A stretch of 64,000 bases of DNA from Streptomyces smyrnaeus (GTDB taxonomy: Bacteria > Actinomycetota > Actinomycetes > Streptomycetales > Streptomycetaceae). Positions 19,263 to 28,726 of the stretch are shown here, piece after piece (the first letter of the stretch is position 1; the number at the start of each line of letters is the position of its first letter). The notes below the pieces were generated by a model. That model was not told where the DNA came from. It saw only the letters and a list, made by a program, of their open reading frames with translations, and made no database searches. Location of the stretch: contig NZ_JAFFZM010000012.1 in NCBI RefSeq assembly GCF_017676345.1, positions 186,001-250,000 on the forward strand, given 5' to 3'. The position numbers were made by a program, and so were the translations under genes.

Positions 19263-19640
19263 TCCCTCTCGCCACGCCTCCCGCGCCCAAGAAGACTCCG
19301 GACCCCTGCGATCCGCCACCCGCGCGGCCGACGGTCCCGCCGGCGCCGTCGGCCGCGAGCACGGCCTCTCCGTCCTCAGTGTGCTGCGCAGAGTCGCCGA
19401 ACGAGCCCGTACCTCCACGCAGTTGGAGCACCGGCTCCGGCGGCTTGGGCCGGATCCGGCTGTACGGGGTTCTCGGACGCCTCACTCCGCACTCACCGAT
19501 CTGACCGCGTAGCGCATGGTTTAGCCAACATGAGTGAAACACGGCTCTCGTACGGGTGACTCCCCTGATGTTCCGTACCGACCGCATTGAGCATGGCAGA
19601 GGAAGACGCGGACGGGATGGGATGGCAGGAGGCGTGCCGG
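19263..19640. other. Intergenic region with terminator; no confident gene
   Basis: Apart from the hairpin at 19323-19357, a frame ending near 19512 encodes a helical stretch (SVLSVLRRVAERARTSTQ) without a usable start and could be a gene remnant. From 19513 to 19600 the base composition drops in GC, as expected of the promoter of the next gene. Confidence 0.4.
19323..19357 (+). terminator. Hairpin after the methyltransferase gene
   Basis: Perfect 12-bp arms CGCGGCCGACGG and CCGTCGGCCGCG around an 11-base loop, 60 bases downstream of the operon's last stop. Confidence 0.65.
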
Positions 19641-20075
19641 ATGCCCCTTCGAGCACCACCCATGGCCCGCCTGCGGCCGTCAGGCCGCGGACATGCGACA
19701 GCTGCGACCTTGGCGGCCGTACTCACTCTGCTGCTCACTCTCTTCACCCTCGGCAGTTCCGATCTGGCGGCCGAGGAGGCGGGCTGCGTGCACGACCGGG
19801 CCGCTGCCGTGGCCGCAGGCACCACGCCCTGTCCGCAGGTGGCCGTGGACGCCCCGGGAAGCGACCAGCACCCTGGGCACGACCCGTCCTCCGCCCCGGT
19901 GAGCCTCGTGGCGACCTCCACCCATCGGCAGCTGTGCCACACGCCTCTCCCCGCGATCGACTCCCCGGCCATCAGCGGTCCCTTGCCCGCGGCGGCAGCG
20001 CCGACGGACCCGGCTCCCGGTGTCACCGCCGACTGTCCCCAACGGACGACCCAACGGCAGATCCTGCGCTGCTGA
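19641..20075 (+). CDS. Small putative secreted or membrane-anchored protein of unknown function
   Basis: A 144-residue product from ATG 19641, which has AGGAGG eight bases upstream. A hydrophobic segment (AATLAAVLTLLLTLFTLGSS) near residues 20-45 acts as signal or anchor; the rest is exported, with several His, Cys and Pro residues (CVHDRA, DQHPGHDP, HRQLCH). The layout resembles short His-rich exported proteins of Streptomyces (DUF6153-like), but I cannot confirm the family. It is followed by another small gene with a good ribosome-binding site. Confidence 0.55.
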   Translation: MPLRAPPMARLRPSGRGHATAATLAAVLTLLLTLFTLGSSDLAAEEAGCVHDRAAAVAAGTTPCPQVAVDAPGSDQHPGHDPSSAPVSLVATSTHRQLCHTPLPAIDSPAISGPLPAAAAPTDPAPGVTADCPQRTTQRQILRC

Positions 20076-20160
20076 TCGGACCCGTCCGTCCGGAACCCGT
20101 GTCCATGCCGGGTCCCGGATGGCTGCCGCCACGGTCCTTCACCTCTGCCGCAGGAGAACC

Positions 20161-20349
20161 ATGCCTACCGACCCCTTCCGGGCCATCGCCGCGCTCGCAC
20201 GCGCCGAAGCCGCCCGTACGACCACACCCACCACTCCCGAGCCCCGCGAACCGGCCGAACCTGCCGAACCCGAACCCGCCGTGCCCGAGCGCCGTCGCAC
20301 CGGCTGGCGTGAGATCGCCCGCCGGATCCACCGACCAAGGTCGGCCTGA
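20161..20349 (+). CDS. 62-residue protein of unknown function
   Basis: ATG 20161 has AGGAG at six bases. The product MPTDPFRAIAALARAEAART... has an Ala-rich helix, a Pro/Glu repeat (EPREPAEPAEPEPAVPE) and a basic C-terminus. The composition is low-complexity and no family is recognised. It lies 85 bases after the small secreted protein gene and may be co-transcribed with it. Confidence 0.45.
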   Translation: MPTDPFRAIAALARAEAARTTTPTTPEPREPAEPAEPEPAVPERRRTGWREIARRIHRPRSA

Positions 20350-20802
20350 GGGCTCACCCGGTGCCGGCTGCGGCCACGCCGATCGGCCTCGGCCGGCACC
20401 GGGCCGTACCCGGACGGACCCATGCCGAGATCACTGAGGGGGGTGGCCGGGGGCACCCACGCCGAGATCCACGACAGCCGTTCGCCCCGTGGGAGCCCGG
20501 CTTCCTGAACCGCGGCCACCCGTGAACTGCTGGGGCGCCCTGCTCCTGCTCAACTGATCGACACCGGGTTATGTGTGCGGCCGGGCGCTGTGAAGAAAAC
20601 ATCACTGCGCGGGGTTTGCCGAACGGGCAGTTGACACGAGACAGGCGCGGTCGGCGGGTAAAGCCCGATATCACGGCTCCGAGGGGGAGCAAAACCCGTA
20701 AGAGCGGGACATTTTGTTGTGACGTCGCTGTCGTGCTGCATTGGCCTCCGCACGCCGGGGACCGTCGTCACGGTCACCGCCAGCTCTGCGGGAAGGACCT
20801 CC
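20350..20802. other. Upstream region of the alpha-oxidation-type operon
   Basis: About 450 bases without a convincing gene. A TTGACA hexamer at 20631-20636 and relatively A/T-rich patches (20590-20640 and 20690-20720) suggest promoters for the operon starting at 20803, but I see no well-spaced -10 box and no clear operator palindrome. Confidence 0.35.
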
Positions 20803-22407
20803 ATGCGCACAGTCCGGGAATCCGCCCTGGATGTTCTGAGAACACGCGGCATGACCACGGTGTTCGGCAACCCCGGCTCGACCGAGCTGCCCTTTCTCAA
20901 GCACTTCCCCGACGATTTCCGGTACATCCTCGGCCTGCAGGAAGCCGTGGTCGTGGGCATGGCGGACGGCTACGCGCTCGCGTCCGGCACCACCGCTCTC
21001 GTCAACCTGCACACCGGCCCCGGCACCGGGAACGCGATGGGCGCCATCCTCAACGCCCGCGCCAACCGCACCCCGATGGTGGTCACCGCGGGACAGCAGG
21101 TGCGGGCGATGCTGACCATGGAGGCCCTGCTCTCCAACCCCCAGCCCACACTGCTGCCGCAGCCGGCCGTCAAGTGGGCGTACGAGCCGCCGCGTCCCAC
21201 CGACGTGCCGCCCGCGCTCGCACGGGCCGTCCAGCTGGCCGAAACCCCGCCGCACGGGCCCGTGTTCCTCTCCCTGCCCATGGACGATTTCGACGCCGCC
21301 GTCACACGGGCCGAGGACCAGGCCGCGCAGGCCACAGCGGCCCGCGAGGTCGAACACGCCACAGCCCCGCGGCCGGAGACCGTACGCTCCCTCGCCGACC
21401 GCCTCAAGCAGGCCCGCAACGCCGTGCTGGTCGTCGGCGACGACGTGGACTCCTCCGGTGCCTGGGACGCCGTGGTCCGCCTCGCCGAGCGTGGCGGACT
21501 TCCGGTGTGGTCCGCACCCGCCTCGGCGCGCGTCTCCTTCCCGCACACCCACCCGCTGTACAGGGGCGAACTGCCGCCCGCCATCGGCCCGCTCACCCGG
21601 GCGCTGGAGGGCCACGACCTGGTCGTGGTCATCGGCGCGCAGGTCTTCCGCTACTACCCCTACGTACCGGGCCCGTACCTGCCCGAAGGCACCGAACTGG
21701 TCCTCGTCACACGGGACTTGGAAGACGCCGCCAAAGCACCCGTCGGTGACGCGGTCGTCGCCGACCCCGCGGCGACGGCCCAGGCGCTCGCCGAGCACTT
21801 TCCCGCCCGCGAACCCGCCCCTGCGCCGGACCGGCGGGTGCGGGTCCCGCAGGCGGCGGACGGGGCGCTGCCGCCCGGCACGGCGCTGGCGGCTGTCGTG
21901 GAAGGAGCGCCCGAGGACACGCTGTGGGTGAACGAGTCGCCGTCCAACGTTCCGCAGTTCCACGAGGCGGCGCGGATCAGCACCCCCGGCTCCTACCTCT
22001 TCTCCGCCGGGGGCGGCCTCGGCTTCGGAGCCGCCGCGGCGGTCGGCGCCCAACTCGGCGCTCCCGACCGGCCGGTTGTCGCCGTGCTGGGCGACGGCTC
22101 GGTCCACTACGCCGTCCAGGCGCTGTGGACCGCGTCGGCCTACCGCCTGCCCGTCACCTTCGTGGTGCTGAGCAATGCGCGCTATGCGATCCTGCAGTGG
22201 TTCGCGCAGCTCGAACATGCGCAAGGCGCCCCGGGACTGGACATCCCCGGACTGGACATCCCCACCGTCGCCGCAGGCTACGGGGTGAGCTCCTGCCGTG
22301 CCGAGAGCGCGGGGGAACTCACCAAGTCGGTGCGGGACGCCACGGCCCAGCGCGAAGGGCCCGTACTGATCGACGTACCGGTCACCACTGAGCTGCCCTC
22401 TCTTTGA
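20803..22407 (+). CDS. ThDP-dependent 2-keto-acid decarboxylase, benzoylformate decarboxylase-like
   Basis: A 534-residue enzyme closely patterned on benzoylformate decarboxylase. VFGNPGSTELPFLKHFP places S26, E47 (GLQE) and H70 (NLH) at exactly the numbers of the catalytic Ser26, Glu47 and His70 of the Pseudomonas enzyme. FPHTHPLYRG holds the counterpart of the second active-site His, and GDGSVHYAVQALW is the ThDP/Mg motif. It would decarboxylate an aromatic or aliphatic 2-keto acid to the aldehyde. ATG 20803 has AAGGA upstream. It heads a six-gene operon; with the FAD oxidase and alpha-dioxygenase it suggests 2-hydroxy to 2-keto acid to aldehyde chemistry. Confidence 0.88.
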   Translation: MRTVRESALDVLRTRGMTTVFGNPGSTELPFLKHFPDDFRYILGLQEAVVVGMADGYALASGTTALVNLHTGPGTGNAMGAILNARANRTPMVVTAGQQVRAMLTMEALLSNPQPTLLPQPAVKWAYEPPRPTDVPPALARAVQLAETPPHGPVFLSLPMDDFDAAVTRAEDQAAQATAAREVEHATAPRPETVRSLADRLKQARNAVLVVGDDVDSSGAWDAVVRLAERGGLPVWSAPASARVSFPHTHPLYRGELPPAIGPLTRALEGHDLVVVIGAQVFRYYPYVPGPYLPEGTELVLVTRDLEDAAKAPVGDAVVADPAATAQALAEHFPAREPAPAPDRRVRVPQAADGALPPGTALAAVVEGAPEDTLWVNESPSNVPQFHEAARISTPGSYLFSAGGGLGFGAAAAVGAQLGAPDRPVVAVLGDGSVHYAVQALWTASAYRLPVTFVVLSNARYAILQWFAQLEHAQGAPGLDIPGLDIPTVAAGYGVSSCRAESAGELTKSVRDATAQREGPVLIDVPVTTELPSL

Positions 22408-22493
22408 ACCACCTGCGGCGGCATCCGCCCACCACTCCCGGATCCGCCGTGGGGCACCGAGCCCGCACCGGCCGCACAACCCCTGGAAGGCCC

Positions 22494-23897
22494 ATGCCCG
22501 CTGATTCCTCGCGTCTGCTGAACGAACTGCGCGACCGGCTGCCCGCCGACACTCTGCTCACCGACCCCGAGTCCCTGGCAGCGCATGCCCGGGACGCGGC
22601 CCCGTTCTCCGCTCCCGGCCATCCCGCGGTCGTCGCGCTGCCGCGCACCGCCGCACAGGTCGAGGAGGTGATGCGGACCGCGTACCACCTGGGTGTCCCC
22701 GTCGTCCCGCAGGGCGCCCGCACGGGACTCGCCGGTGCCGCGAACGCGGTCGACGGCTGCGTCGTGGTATCGACCGTCCGCATGGACCGGATCGCCGCCA
22801 TCGACCCGGTCAACCGGCTCGTGCGGTGCGAGCCCGGTGTCGTCACCAAACGCCTCAACGACGCCGTCGCCGAGCACGGGCTGAGCTATCCGCCCGACCC
22901 CGCGTCCTGGGAGACCTGCACGATCGGCGGCAACATCGCCACCGGGGCAGGCGGTATCTGCTGTGTGAAGTACGGCGTGACGGCCGACTACGTGCTCGGC
23001 CTGGACGTGGTGCTCCCCGACGGGCGGCGGATGCGCACCGGGCGTGACACGGCCAAGGGCGTCGCCGGATACGACCTGACCCGGCTCTTCGTCGGCTCGG
23101 AAGGCACCCTCGGTGTCATCGTCGGCGCCACCCTCGCGCTGCGGCCCGCCCGGCCCGCCCCGCTCGCGCTGCTGGCGCAGTTCCCGAGCCTGGCCGCGGC
23201 CGGGCACGCCGTCGCGGCCCTCACCGGAGCGGGACATCTGCCCTCGGCCGTCGAACTGCTGGACAGGGCCACCTCCCAGGCCGTCGCCGAGTACGGGCAC
23301 GCGCTGCTGCGGCCCGACAGCGCCGCCACCCTCATCGTCGAGAGCGACGCACCCGACCCGGCACCTGACCTCGCCGCGATGAAGGCGCTCTGCGAGGACG
23401 CCGGCGCCGACCAGGTGGTCGCCGCCACCACCGCTGAAGAGTCCCAGCAGATCATCGAGGCCCGGCGACTGGTGTCTCCCGCGCTGGGCAAGTACGCCGC
23501 CGCGCTGGGCGGGCGGCCCACGGCGTTCATCGAGGACGTGGCCGTACCACCGTCCGAACTGCCCAAGTTCGTCGGCACGATCGAGGACATCGCCCGGCAC
23601 CACCGGCTGCGGATCTTCACCCTCGGCCACGCCGGGGACGGCAATCTGCACCCCACGGTCCTCTTCGACGAGTCCGACCCCGACGAGGTCCACCGGGCCC
23701 GCACCGCCTACGACGACATCATGGCGGCCGGACTCGCGCTCGGCGGCACAACCACCGGGGAACACGGCATCGGGACGCTAAAGCGCGACTGGCTCGGCCG
23801 CGAACTCGACGCCGTCAGCCTCGAACTGCACCGGGGCATCAAGCGGCTCTTCGACCCCAAGCAGCTGCTCAACCCGGGAAAGGTCGTGGAAGCATGA
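22494..23897 (+). CDS. FAD-linked 2-hydroxy-acid oxidase/dehydrogenase (GlcD/D-lactate dehydrogenase type)
   Basis: A 467-residue flavoprotein of the FAD_binding_4 plus FAD-oxidase C family. The FAD-binding half shows VPVVPQGARTGLAGAA, TCTIGGNIATGAGG and LFVGSEGTLGVIVGATL; the substrate half has the metal-site motif LGHAGDGNLHP and TTGEHGIGTLK. ATG 22494 has GGAAGG upstream. Relatives oxidise glycolate, D-lactate, D-2-hydroxyglutarate or other (R)-2-hydroxy acids to 2-keto acids. Sitting directly after a 2-keto-acid decarboxylase gene, it likely supplies that enzyme's substrate. Its stop overlaps the start of the P450 gene. Confidence 0.88.
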   Translation: MPADSSRLLNELRDRLPADTLLTDPESLAAHARDAAPFSAPGHPAVVALPRTAAQVEEVMRTAYHLGVPVVPQGARTGLAGAANAVDGCVVVSTVRMDRIAAIDPVNRLVRCEPGVVTKRLNDAVAEHGLSYPPDPASWETCTIGGNIATGAGGICCVKYGVTADYVLGLDVVLPDGRRMRTGRDTAKGVAGYDLTRLFVGSEGTLGVIVGATLALRPARPAPLALLAQFPSLAAAGHAVAALTGAGHLPSAVELLDRATSQAVAEYGHALLRPDSAATLIVESDAPDPAPDLAAMKALCEDAGADQVVAATTAEESQQIIEARRLVSPALGKYAAALGGRPTAFIEDVAVPPSELPKFVGTIEDIARHHRLRIFTLGHAGDGNLHPTVLFDESDPDEVHRARTAYDDIMAAGLALGGTTTGEHGIGTLKRDWLGRELDAVSLELHRGIKRLFDPKQLLNPGKVVEA

Positions 23898-25288
23898 TCC
23901 GTCCCGCGCCGCCGACCGGCCCCGAGGACCCCGCCGGCCCCTACGACTCAACCGGCTCCACCGATTCGCCGCCCGGAAGTGCTGCCGCGCGACCGTCCCG
24001 CGCCCGCCGCGGCGAATCCGTCCGCTTCGCCGTCACCCACTCGCTGCCGGCCTTCGTCCGCGGCGTTCCGGCCCCCCGCCCGGCGATCGGAGCGCTGCTG
24101 GGCGCGGTAGGCCAGCCCCGCTGGTCCGCCGCGACCCTGCGGGCCCTGCGCGACCGCTACCACGGCGCGCCCGTGCTGCTCGGTGGGGCATCCGGTGACA
24201 CGCTCGTCCTCCTCGACCCCGCCGACGTCGAGGAGTTCTTCGCCCGCCCGGTGCGTGAGCTGGCGCTGGACGCCGTGGACAAGACCAAGATGCTCGCGGT
24301 CCTCGAACCCACCGGCGTCATCTGCTCCCACGGCGACCTGCGCGAAGAACGCCGCTCCCTCAACGACGAGGTGCTGGCCCACCACGAGGACACCCACCCC
24401 TCGCACGGCACGTTCCGGACCGTCATCGCCGAGGAATGCACCCGGCTCACCGCCGGGCCCACCCTGACGTTCGCCCGGCTGCGGCGCACCGTTCAGCGCA
24501 TCGCACGCCGCATCGTGCTGGGGGACCAGGCGGCCGGGGACGAGGAACTGCACGGCTGGCTGCTCACCCTGCGCAAGGAGGGCAACTGGGGAGCGCTGCG
24601 GCGCGGCCCCACTGCGGCCGATCAGCGGCTGTACACAGCCGCCACCGACCGGTTGCACGTCTACGCTCCGCACGCTCCCGACACCACGCTCCTCGGCCGT
24701 GCCAGGGACACCGCCTGCGGTGCGGACGTCGACGCAGTGGGGCAGGCCCACCACTGGATGCTGGCTCTGGACACGATCGCCCCCATCGCCGCCCGCACGC
24801 TGCTGCTGCTCGCCGCGCACCCCGCCGAACAGGCCGCACTGCACGACCAGTCCGGCGGCTTCGACAGCACCCGGCTGCAGGCCTGCGTCATGGAGAGCCT
24901 CCGCCTCTATCCGATCGTGCCCGATCTGCTGCGCATCCTGCGCGCCGACACCACCTGGCGCGGGAGGCCCTACCCGGCCGGGACCCATGTCCTGGTCCCC
25001 ATCGGGTTCCTGCAGCGCGACAGCGGTCTGGTCCCCGGCGGCTCGCTGTTCGCCCCCGGTCGCTGGTGCGCCGAAGGCGCCGAGCGCGACAGGCGGATGG
25101 CGCCGTTCAGCCACGGGGAGGGCCGCTGTCCGGGCGACCGGCTCGGCCTCATGGCCGCCACCGAAGTCTGTGCCCAGGTGCTCCGCGAGCACCGCGTCGT
25201 CGGGGGCCGCCCCCGACTCGACCCGCACCGGCCGCTGCCGGGCGCCCTGAACGCCTCCGGCGTCCAGCTCGCCCTGGCCCGCTCCTGA
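23894..25288 (+). CDS. Cytochrome P450
   Basis: A 464-residue P450. The haem-binding motif is FSHGEGRCPGDRLGL with the thiolate Cys at 412, the ExxR pair is in MESLRLYP, and the acidic I-helix region reads ALDTIAPIAARTLLLL, lacking the usual AGxxT signature. The missing I-helix acid/alcohol pair is seen in peroxygenase-type or otherwise unusual P450s. The N-terminal 45 residues are low-complexity and Pro/Ser-rich. The ATG overlaps the upstream stop (ATGA), and no ferredoxin or reductase gene is nearby. A role on fatty-acid-derived intermediates is inferred from context. Confidence 0.85.
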   Translation: MIRPAPPTGPEDPAGPYDSTGSTDSPPGSAAARPSRARRGESVRFAVTHSLPAFVRGVPAPRPAIGALLGAVGQPRWSAATLRALRDRYHGAPVLLGGASGDTLVLLDPADVEEFFARPVRELALDAVDKTKMLAVLEPTGVICSHGDLREERRSLNDEVLAHHEDTHPSHGTFRTVIAEECTRLTAGPTLTFARLRRTVQRIARRIVLGDQAAGDEELHGWLLTLRKEGNWGALRRGPTAADQRLYTAATDRLHVYAPHAPDTTLLGRARDTACGADVDAVGQAHHWMLALDTIAPIAARTLLLLAAHPAEQAALHDQSGGFDSTRLQACVMESLRLYPIVPDLLRILRADTTWRGRPYPAGTHVLVPIGFLQRDSGLVPGGSLFAPGRWCAEGAERDRRMAPFSHGEGRCPGDRLGLMAATEVCAQVLREHRVVGGRPRLDPHRPLPGALNASGVQLALARS

Positions 25289-25319
25289 ACACCGGACCGC
25301 CGACCTGGAGGCACCACCC

Positions 25320-26699
25320 ATGGCCGAAACCGGCACCGAAACCGGCACCGGCACCGAACCGGACGTGGCCGGACTGCACGCACTCTGCCGCGAGCTGGGC
25401 GAGGCCGCGGACGCGGTACGCGAAGCCGGCAGGTACGTCGGCGAGCTCGCTCTCGGCACCCGCCTCCCGGCGCGGGCACTGGTCGGTGGCCGGGCCCGTG
25501 CGGCACTGCGCGCCCTGCTGGGTGCCCTCACCGACCCGGCCGGGCTCGGCTGGCCGTCCGACGGCCGGCGCCCCGCGGTGCGCGCCGCCTGGCTCCTCGG
25601 GGTGCTCACCAGCCGGGAAAGTCTCGCGGTGAGCCTGGCCGTCGCGGGGCTCAAGGCCCGTATCCGGGCGGCGGCCGTCACACATCCCGAACTGCTCACC
25701 GACCCGGACACGGCCCGGGTGCTGCGGGCCATCGACGACGACAGGCAACGCGAGGCCCTGCGCGCCTTCAGGTCCATCGTCGGCAGCCAAGGCGCCGAAC
25801 GCGCCTTCGCTCTGCTCGCCCCCTCCTTCGGCGACATCCTCGCCTGGAACGCGCTCACCGACGAGAACCCTTTCAACGACGCCGCCGCATGGGAGATCGC
25901 CACCGGCCGCACCCTTGCGGGCGCCGAACCGGTCCTCGGGATCAGCGCCCGCATCTGGGCCCTCCTCGACCGCGGCCCCGGCCGCGCCGAACCCGTCGCC
26001 CCCGACCCGGCCCTGCTGGAGCGGCTCGACTCCTCCGGTACCGTCGTCGGCTGCATCCGCAACATCGGGACGGTGGGCACCGGCGGCACTCTGCTCGTCC
26101 AGCAGGTCACCGGCCCCGACGGGGTGACGCGCTACATCGTCCAGCTCGCCGGGATGGCCACCGACGCGGTGTCCAAGGCCAGCCCTCAGGATGTGCTCGG
26201 CGCCATCCATGCGGTCGCCCGGCCCGCCACGCCGTACACCCGCGCTGTCACCCGGGCCCTGCGCTCCTGGGTGCCCTCCGGCAGCGAGGTGGCTCTCGTC
26301 GGGCACAGCCTGGGCGGTATCACCGCGATGAACCTCGCCGCCGACCCCGACTTCTGCGCGCTCTACCGCGTCACGCACAGTGTCGCGATCGGTTCGCCCG
26401 TCGACGGCAAGCACCCCGCCGACCCGGACACCCGTGCGTTCTCGCTGATCAACGAACACGATGTCGTGCCCAGCCTGGAGGGCCGCTCCGCGGTCTCGCC
26501 GTATGCGCCCCCGGCGCAGTTCACCGAGTACACCTGGACCGACGACACCCATGCCTTCCCGCTGTGCCACGCGGCCGAACGCTACGCCCACAACCTGGAG
26601 TTCGACGTGCCCGAGGCGAGCGCCGACGTCGACGCCGCGCTCGCCCCGTACCGCGGCAGGGTGACCGCGACCCGGCTCTTCGCGCTCTACGACCGCTGA
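25320..26699 (+). CDS. Lipase-like alpha/beta-hydrolase
   Basis: A 459-residue protein. The nucleophile elbow is VALVGHSLGGITAMN (S330), with a plausible Asp in INEHDVVPS and His in DDTHAFPLCHAAERY, in the right order for a class 3 lipase-type triad. The first 200 residues are helical and specific to this type, and the very N-terminus is a Thr/Gly/Glu repeat. No signal peptide is visible. It starts 31 bases after the P450 stop with a GGAGG-like site. In this operon it may release fatty acids for the alpha-dioxygenase; the substrate is not proven by sequence. Confidence 0.8.
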   Translation: MAETGTETGTGTEPDVAGLHALCRELGEAADAVREAGRYVGELALGTRLPARALVGGRARAALRALLGALTDPAGLGWPSDGRRPAVRAAWLLGVLTSRESLAVSLAVAGLKARIRAAAVTHPELLTDPDTARVLRAIDDDRQREALRAFRSIVGSQGAERAFALLAPSFGDILAWNALTDENPFNDAAAWEIATGRTLAGAEPVLGISARIWALLDRGPGRAEPVAPDPALLERLDSSGTVVGCIRNIGTVGTGGTLLVQQVTGPDGVTRYIVQLAGMATDAVSKASPQDVLGAIHAVARPATPYTRAVTRALRSWVPSGSEVALVGHSLGGITAMNLAADPDFCALYRVTHSVAIGSPVDGKHPADPDTRAFSLINEHDVVPSLEGRSAVSPYAPPAQFTEYTWTDDTHAFPLCHAAERYAHNLEFDVPEASADVDAALAPYRGRVTATRLFALYDR

Positions 26700-26815
26700 G
26701 AGAACCCGCCACACCCTCGCCCGTACGACACCAGGGGCCACCGCTCGTGCCGTGAGGCCCGCCGACCTCGCACCGCCCCGCCAACCCGTCGCCGCATGCC
26801 GCCCGGAGGACCCGG

Positions 26816-28726
26816 ATGACCGACACCACGCCCACCAACGCCGGCACCCCCACCAGCCCCGCCGCCTCCGCCCCGGACATCCCCGCGCAGTCCGACGGCC
26901 GGCAGCCCAATCCGTCGCAACCGGAGCCCTACGGGCCGCCCGGCGTCCTCGAACGTCTCGGGTCGGCCGCGTTCGCCCGCGTCAACCGGCGCCGCGAATG
27001 GCATGAACTCCCCACCGCACTGGGTCTGCTGAATCTGCGCTTCCTCCGCGACGACCTGCGCCGGGAGAACCTCCACGACACCTACCGTGCCGGCGGCGAG
27101 CGCCCCCGCCGCGCCCCGGCGAGCCTCCCGCCCTTCCGCTCCTACGACGGGTCGGCCTACGACCCCCATGACGAGGACATGGGCCGAGTCGGCACCCGTC
27201 TGGACCGCAACACTCCGCTCCACCTCGCCTTCCCGGACAGCGACGCCGAACTGATGTCGCCCAACCCCCGCGAGGTCAGCCGGCACCTCCTGGCGCGGCG
27301 CACCTTCCTGCCGGCCCCCACCCTCAACCTGCTGGCGGCCGCCTGGATCCAGTTCGAGAACCACGGCTGGGCCAACCACGGCGACAACGAAGAGGCCGAA
27401 CCGTTCACCGTGCCGCTGGCCGAGGACGACGACTGGGTGGGGGAGTGCCCCATGCGCGTCAACCGCACCCGCCCCGACCCGGTCGCACACACCACCCCCG
27501 ACGCCCCACCCACGTACGAGAACACCCTTACGCACTGGTGGGACGGATCTCAGATCTACGGCTCCTCCGAGGAGCGCTGCCGGTCACTGCGTACCGGCGA
27601 GCGGGGACACCTCATCGTCCGGGACGGCCGACTTCCGGCCGACCCCAGGCCGGGCATGTCCTGCCTGGACGCCACCGGTATGAACAGCGACTACTGGACC
27701 GGCCTGTCCCTGCTGCACACCCTGTTCGCCAAGGAACACAACGCGATCTGCGACTATCTGCGCTCCCACTACCCCACCTGGGACGACGAACGGCTCTTCC
27801 ACACCGCGCGTCTCGTCAACACCGCGCTGATGGCGAAGATCCACACTGTGGAGTGGACACCGGGCATCCTTGACACCCCCGTCCTGCACCGCGCCATGAA
27901 CGCCAACTGGTACGGAGTCCTGCCCCGCTGGGTCCGCAAGAAGTACGGGCGTATCGGCCAGGGCGAGATGCTCAGCGGCATCCTGGGCTCCCCGACCGAC
28001 CACCACGCGGCTCCGTTCTCCATGACGGAGGAGTTCGTCTCCGCCTACCGGCTGCACCCCCTCATCCCGGATGAGCTGACATTGCGCGACCACCGCTCGG
28101 GGCGCAGGGGGGAGACGATCGGCTTCGACGACATGCAGGGCGCCACCACCCGCACCGCCATCGACGCATACGGTATGAGCGATCTGTTCTACAGCTTCGG
28201 CACCGCCAATCCCGGCGCCCTGGTCCTGCACAACCACCCCGACTCGCTGCGCAATCTGACCCGGCTCACCGGCGAACACGTCGACCTGGGCACTGTCGAC
28301 ATCCTCCGCGACCGCGAGCGCGGCATCCCCCGGTACAACAGCTACCGCGAGATGCTCCGCAAGCGCCCCGTGAGCTCCTTCGAGGAACTCACCGGCGGCC
28401 ACCCCACCGACACCCCGCTGCTGGAGGAGCTCTACGAAGGCCGGCTCGACCGCGTCGACACGCTCGTCGGCAATCTCGTCGAGCCCCGCCCAGCCGGCTT
28501 CGGCTTCAGCGACTCGCTCTTCCGCATCTTCATCCTGATGGCCAGCCGACGCCTCAAGAGCGACCGCTTCTTCACCACCGACTACCGGCCCGAGATCTAC
28601 ACACCTGAAGGGCTGGAGTGGATCGACCGCAACGGCATGATCCGCGTTCTGCTGCGCCACCACCCCGAACTCGCCCCCGCTCTGGACGGTGTGACCAACG
28701 CCTTCGCCCCCTGGAGGAACCTGTGA
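26816..28726 (+). CDS. Fatty-acid alpha-dioxygenase (haem peroxidase superfamily)
   Basis: A 636-residue protein that follows plant alpha-DOX from end to end: WIQFENHGWANHG with the distal-type His (H183), LHTLFAKEHNAICDYL, ARLVNTALMAKIHTVEWTP, MNANWYGVLP, then FSMTEEFVSAYRLHPLIP carrying the radical Tyr and proximal His (Y411, H414, the YR-x-H pattern), RDRERGIPRYNSYRE, and LMASRRLKSDRFFT. Plant and cyanobacterial relatives insert O2 at C2 of fatty acids giving 2-hydroperoxides, which become 2-hydroxy acids or chain-shortened aldehydes. Length equals the plant enzymes. No signal peptide. It overlaps the next small gene by four bases. Confidence 0.88.
   Translation: MTDTTPTNAGTPTSPAASAPDIPAQSDGRQPNPSQPEPYGPPGVLERLGSAAFARVNRRREWHELPTALGLLNLRFLRDDLRRENLHDTYRAGGERPRRAPASLPPFRSYDGSAYDPHDEDMGRVGTRLDRNTPLHLAFPDSDAELMSPNPREVSRHLLARRTFLPAPTLNLLAAAWIQFENHGWANHGDNEEAEPFTVPLAEDDDWVGECPMRVNRTRPDPVAHTTPDAPPTYENTLTHWWDGSQIYGSSEERCRSLRTGERGHLIVRDGRLPADPRPGMSCLDATGMNSDYWTGLSLLHTLFAKEHNAICDYLRSHYPTWDDERLFHTARLVNTALMAKIHTVEWTPGILDTPVLHRAMNANWYGVLPRWVRKKYGRIGQGEMLSGILGSPTDHHAAPFSMTEEFVSAYRLHPLIPDELTLRDHRSGRRGETIGFDDMQGATTRTAIDAYGMSDLFYSFGTANPGALVLHNHPDSLRNLTRLTGEHVDLGTVDILRDRERGIPRYNSYREMLRKRPVSSFEELTGGHPTDTPLLEELYEGRLDRVDTLVGNLVEPRPAGFGFSDSLFRIFILMASRRLKSDRFFTTDYRPEIYTPEGLEWIDRNGMIRVLLRHHPELAPALDGVTNAFAPWRNL

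Noticed and set aside
22236..22268. Repeated GGACTGGACATCCCC in the decarboxylase gene, suspected duplication
   Set aside because: It encodes GLDIPGLDIP, and a similar doubled motif is normal in benzoylformate decarboxylases.
20671..22479. A 602-codon minus-strand frame opposite the decarboxylase gene
   Set aside because: No family marks; the plus strand carries all catalytic residues of a ThDP decarboxylase.
26816..28726. Calling the haem protein a generic animal-type peroxidase
   Set aside because: Length, the YR-x-H motif and continuous similarity in pattern to plant alpha-dioxygenases favour that specific group.
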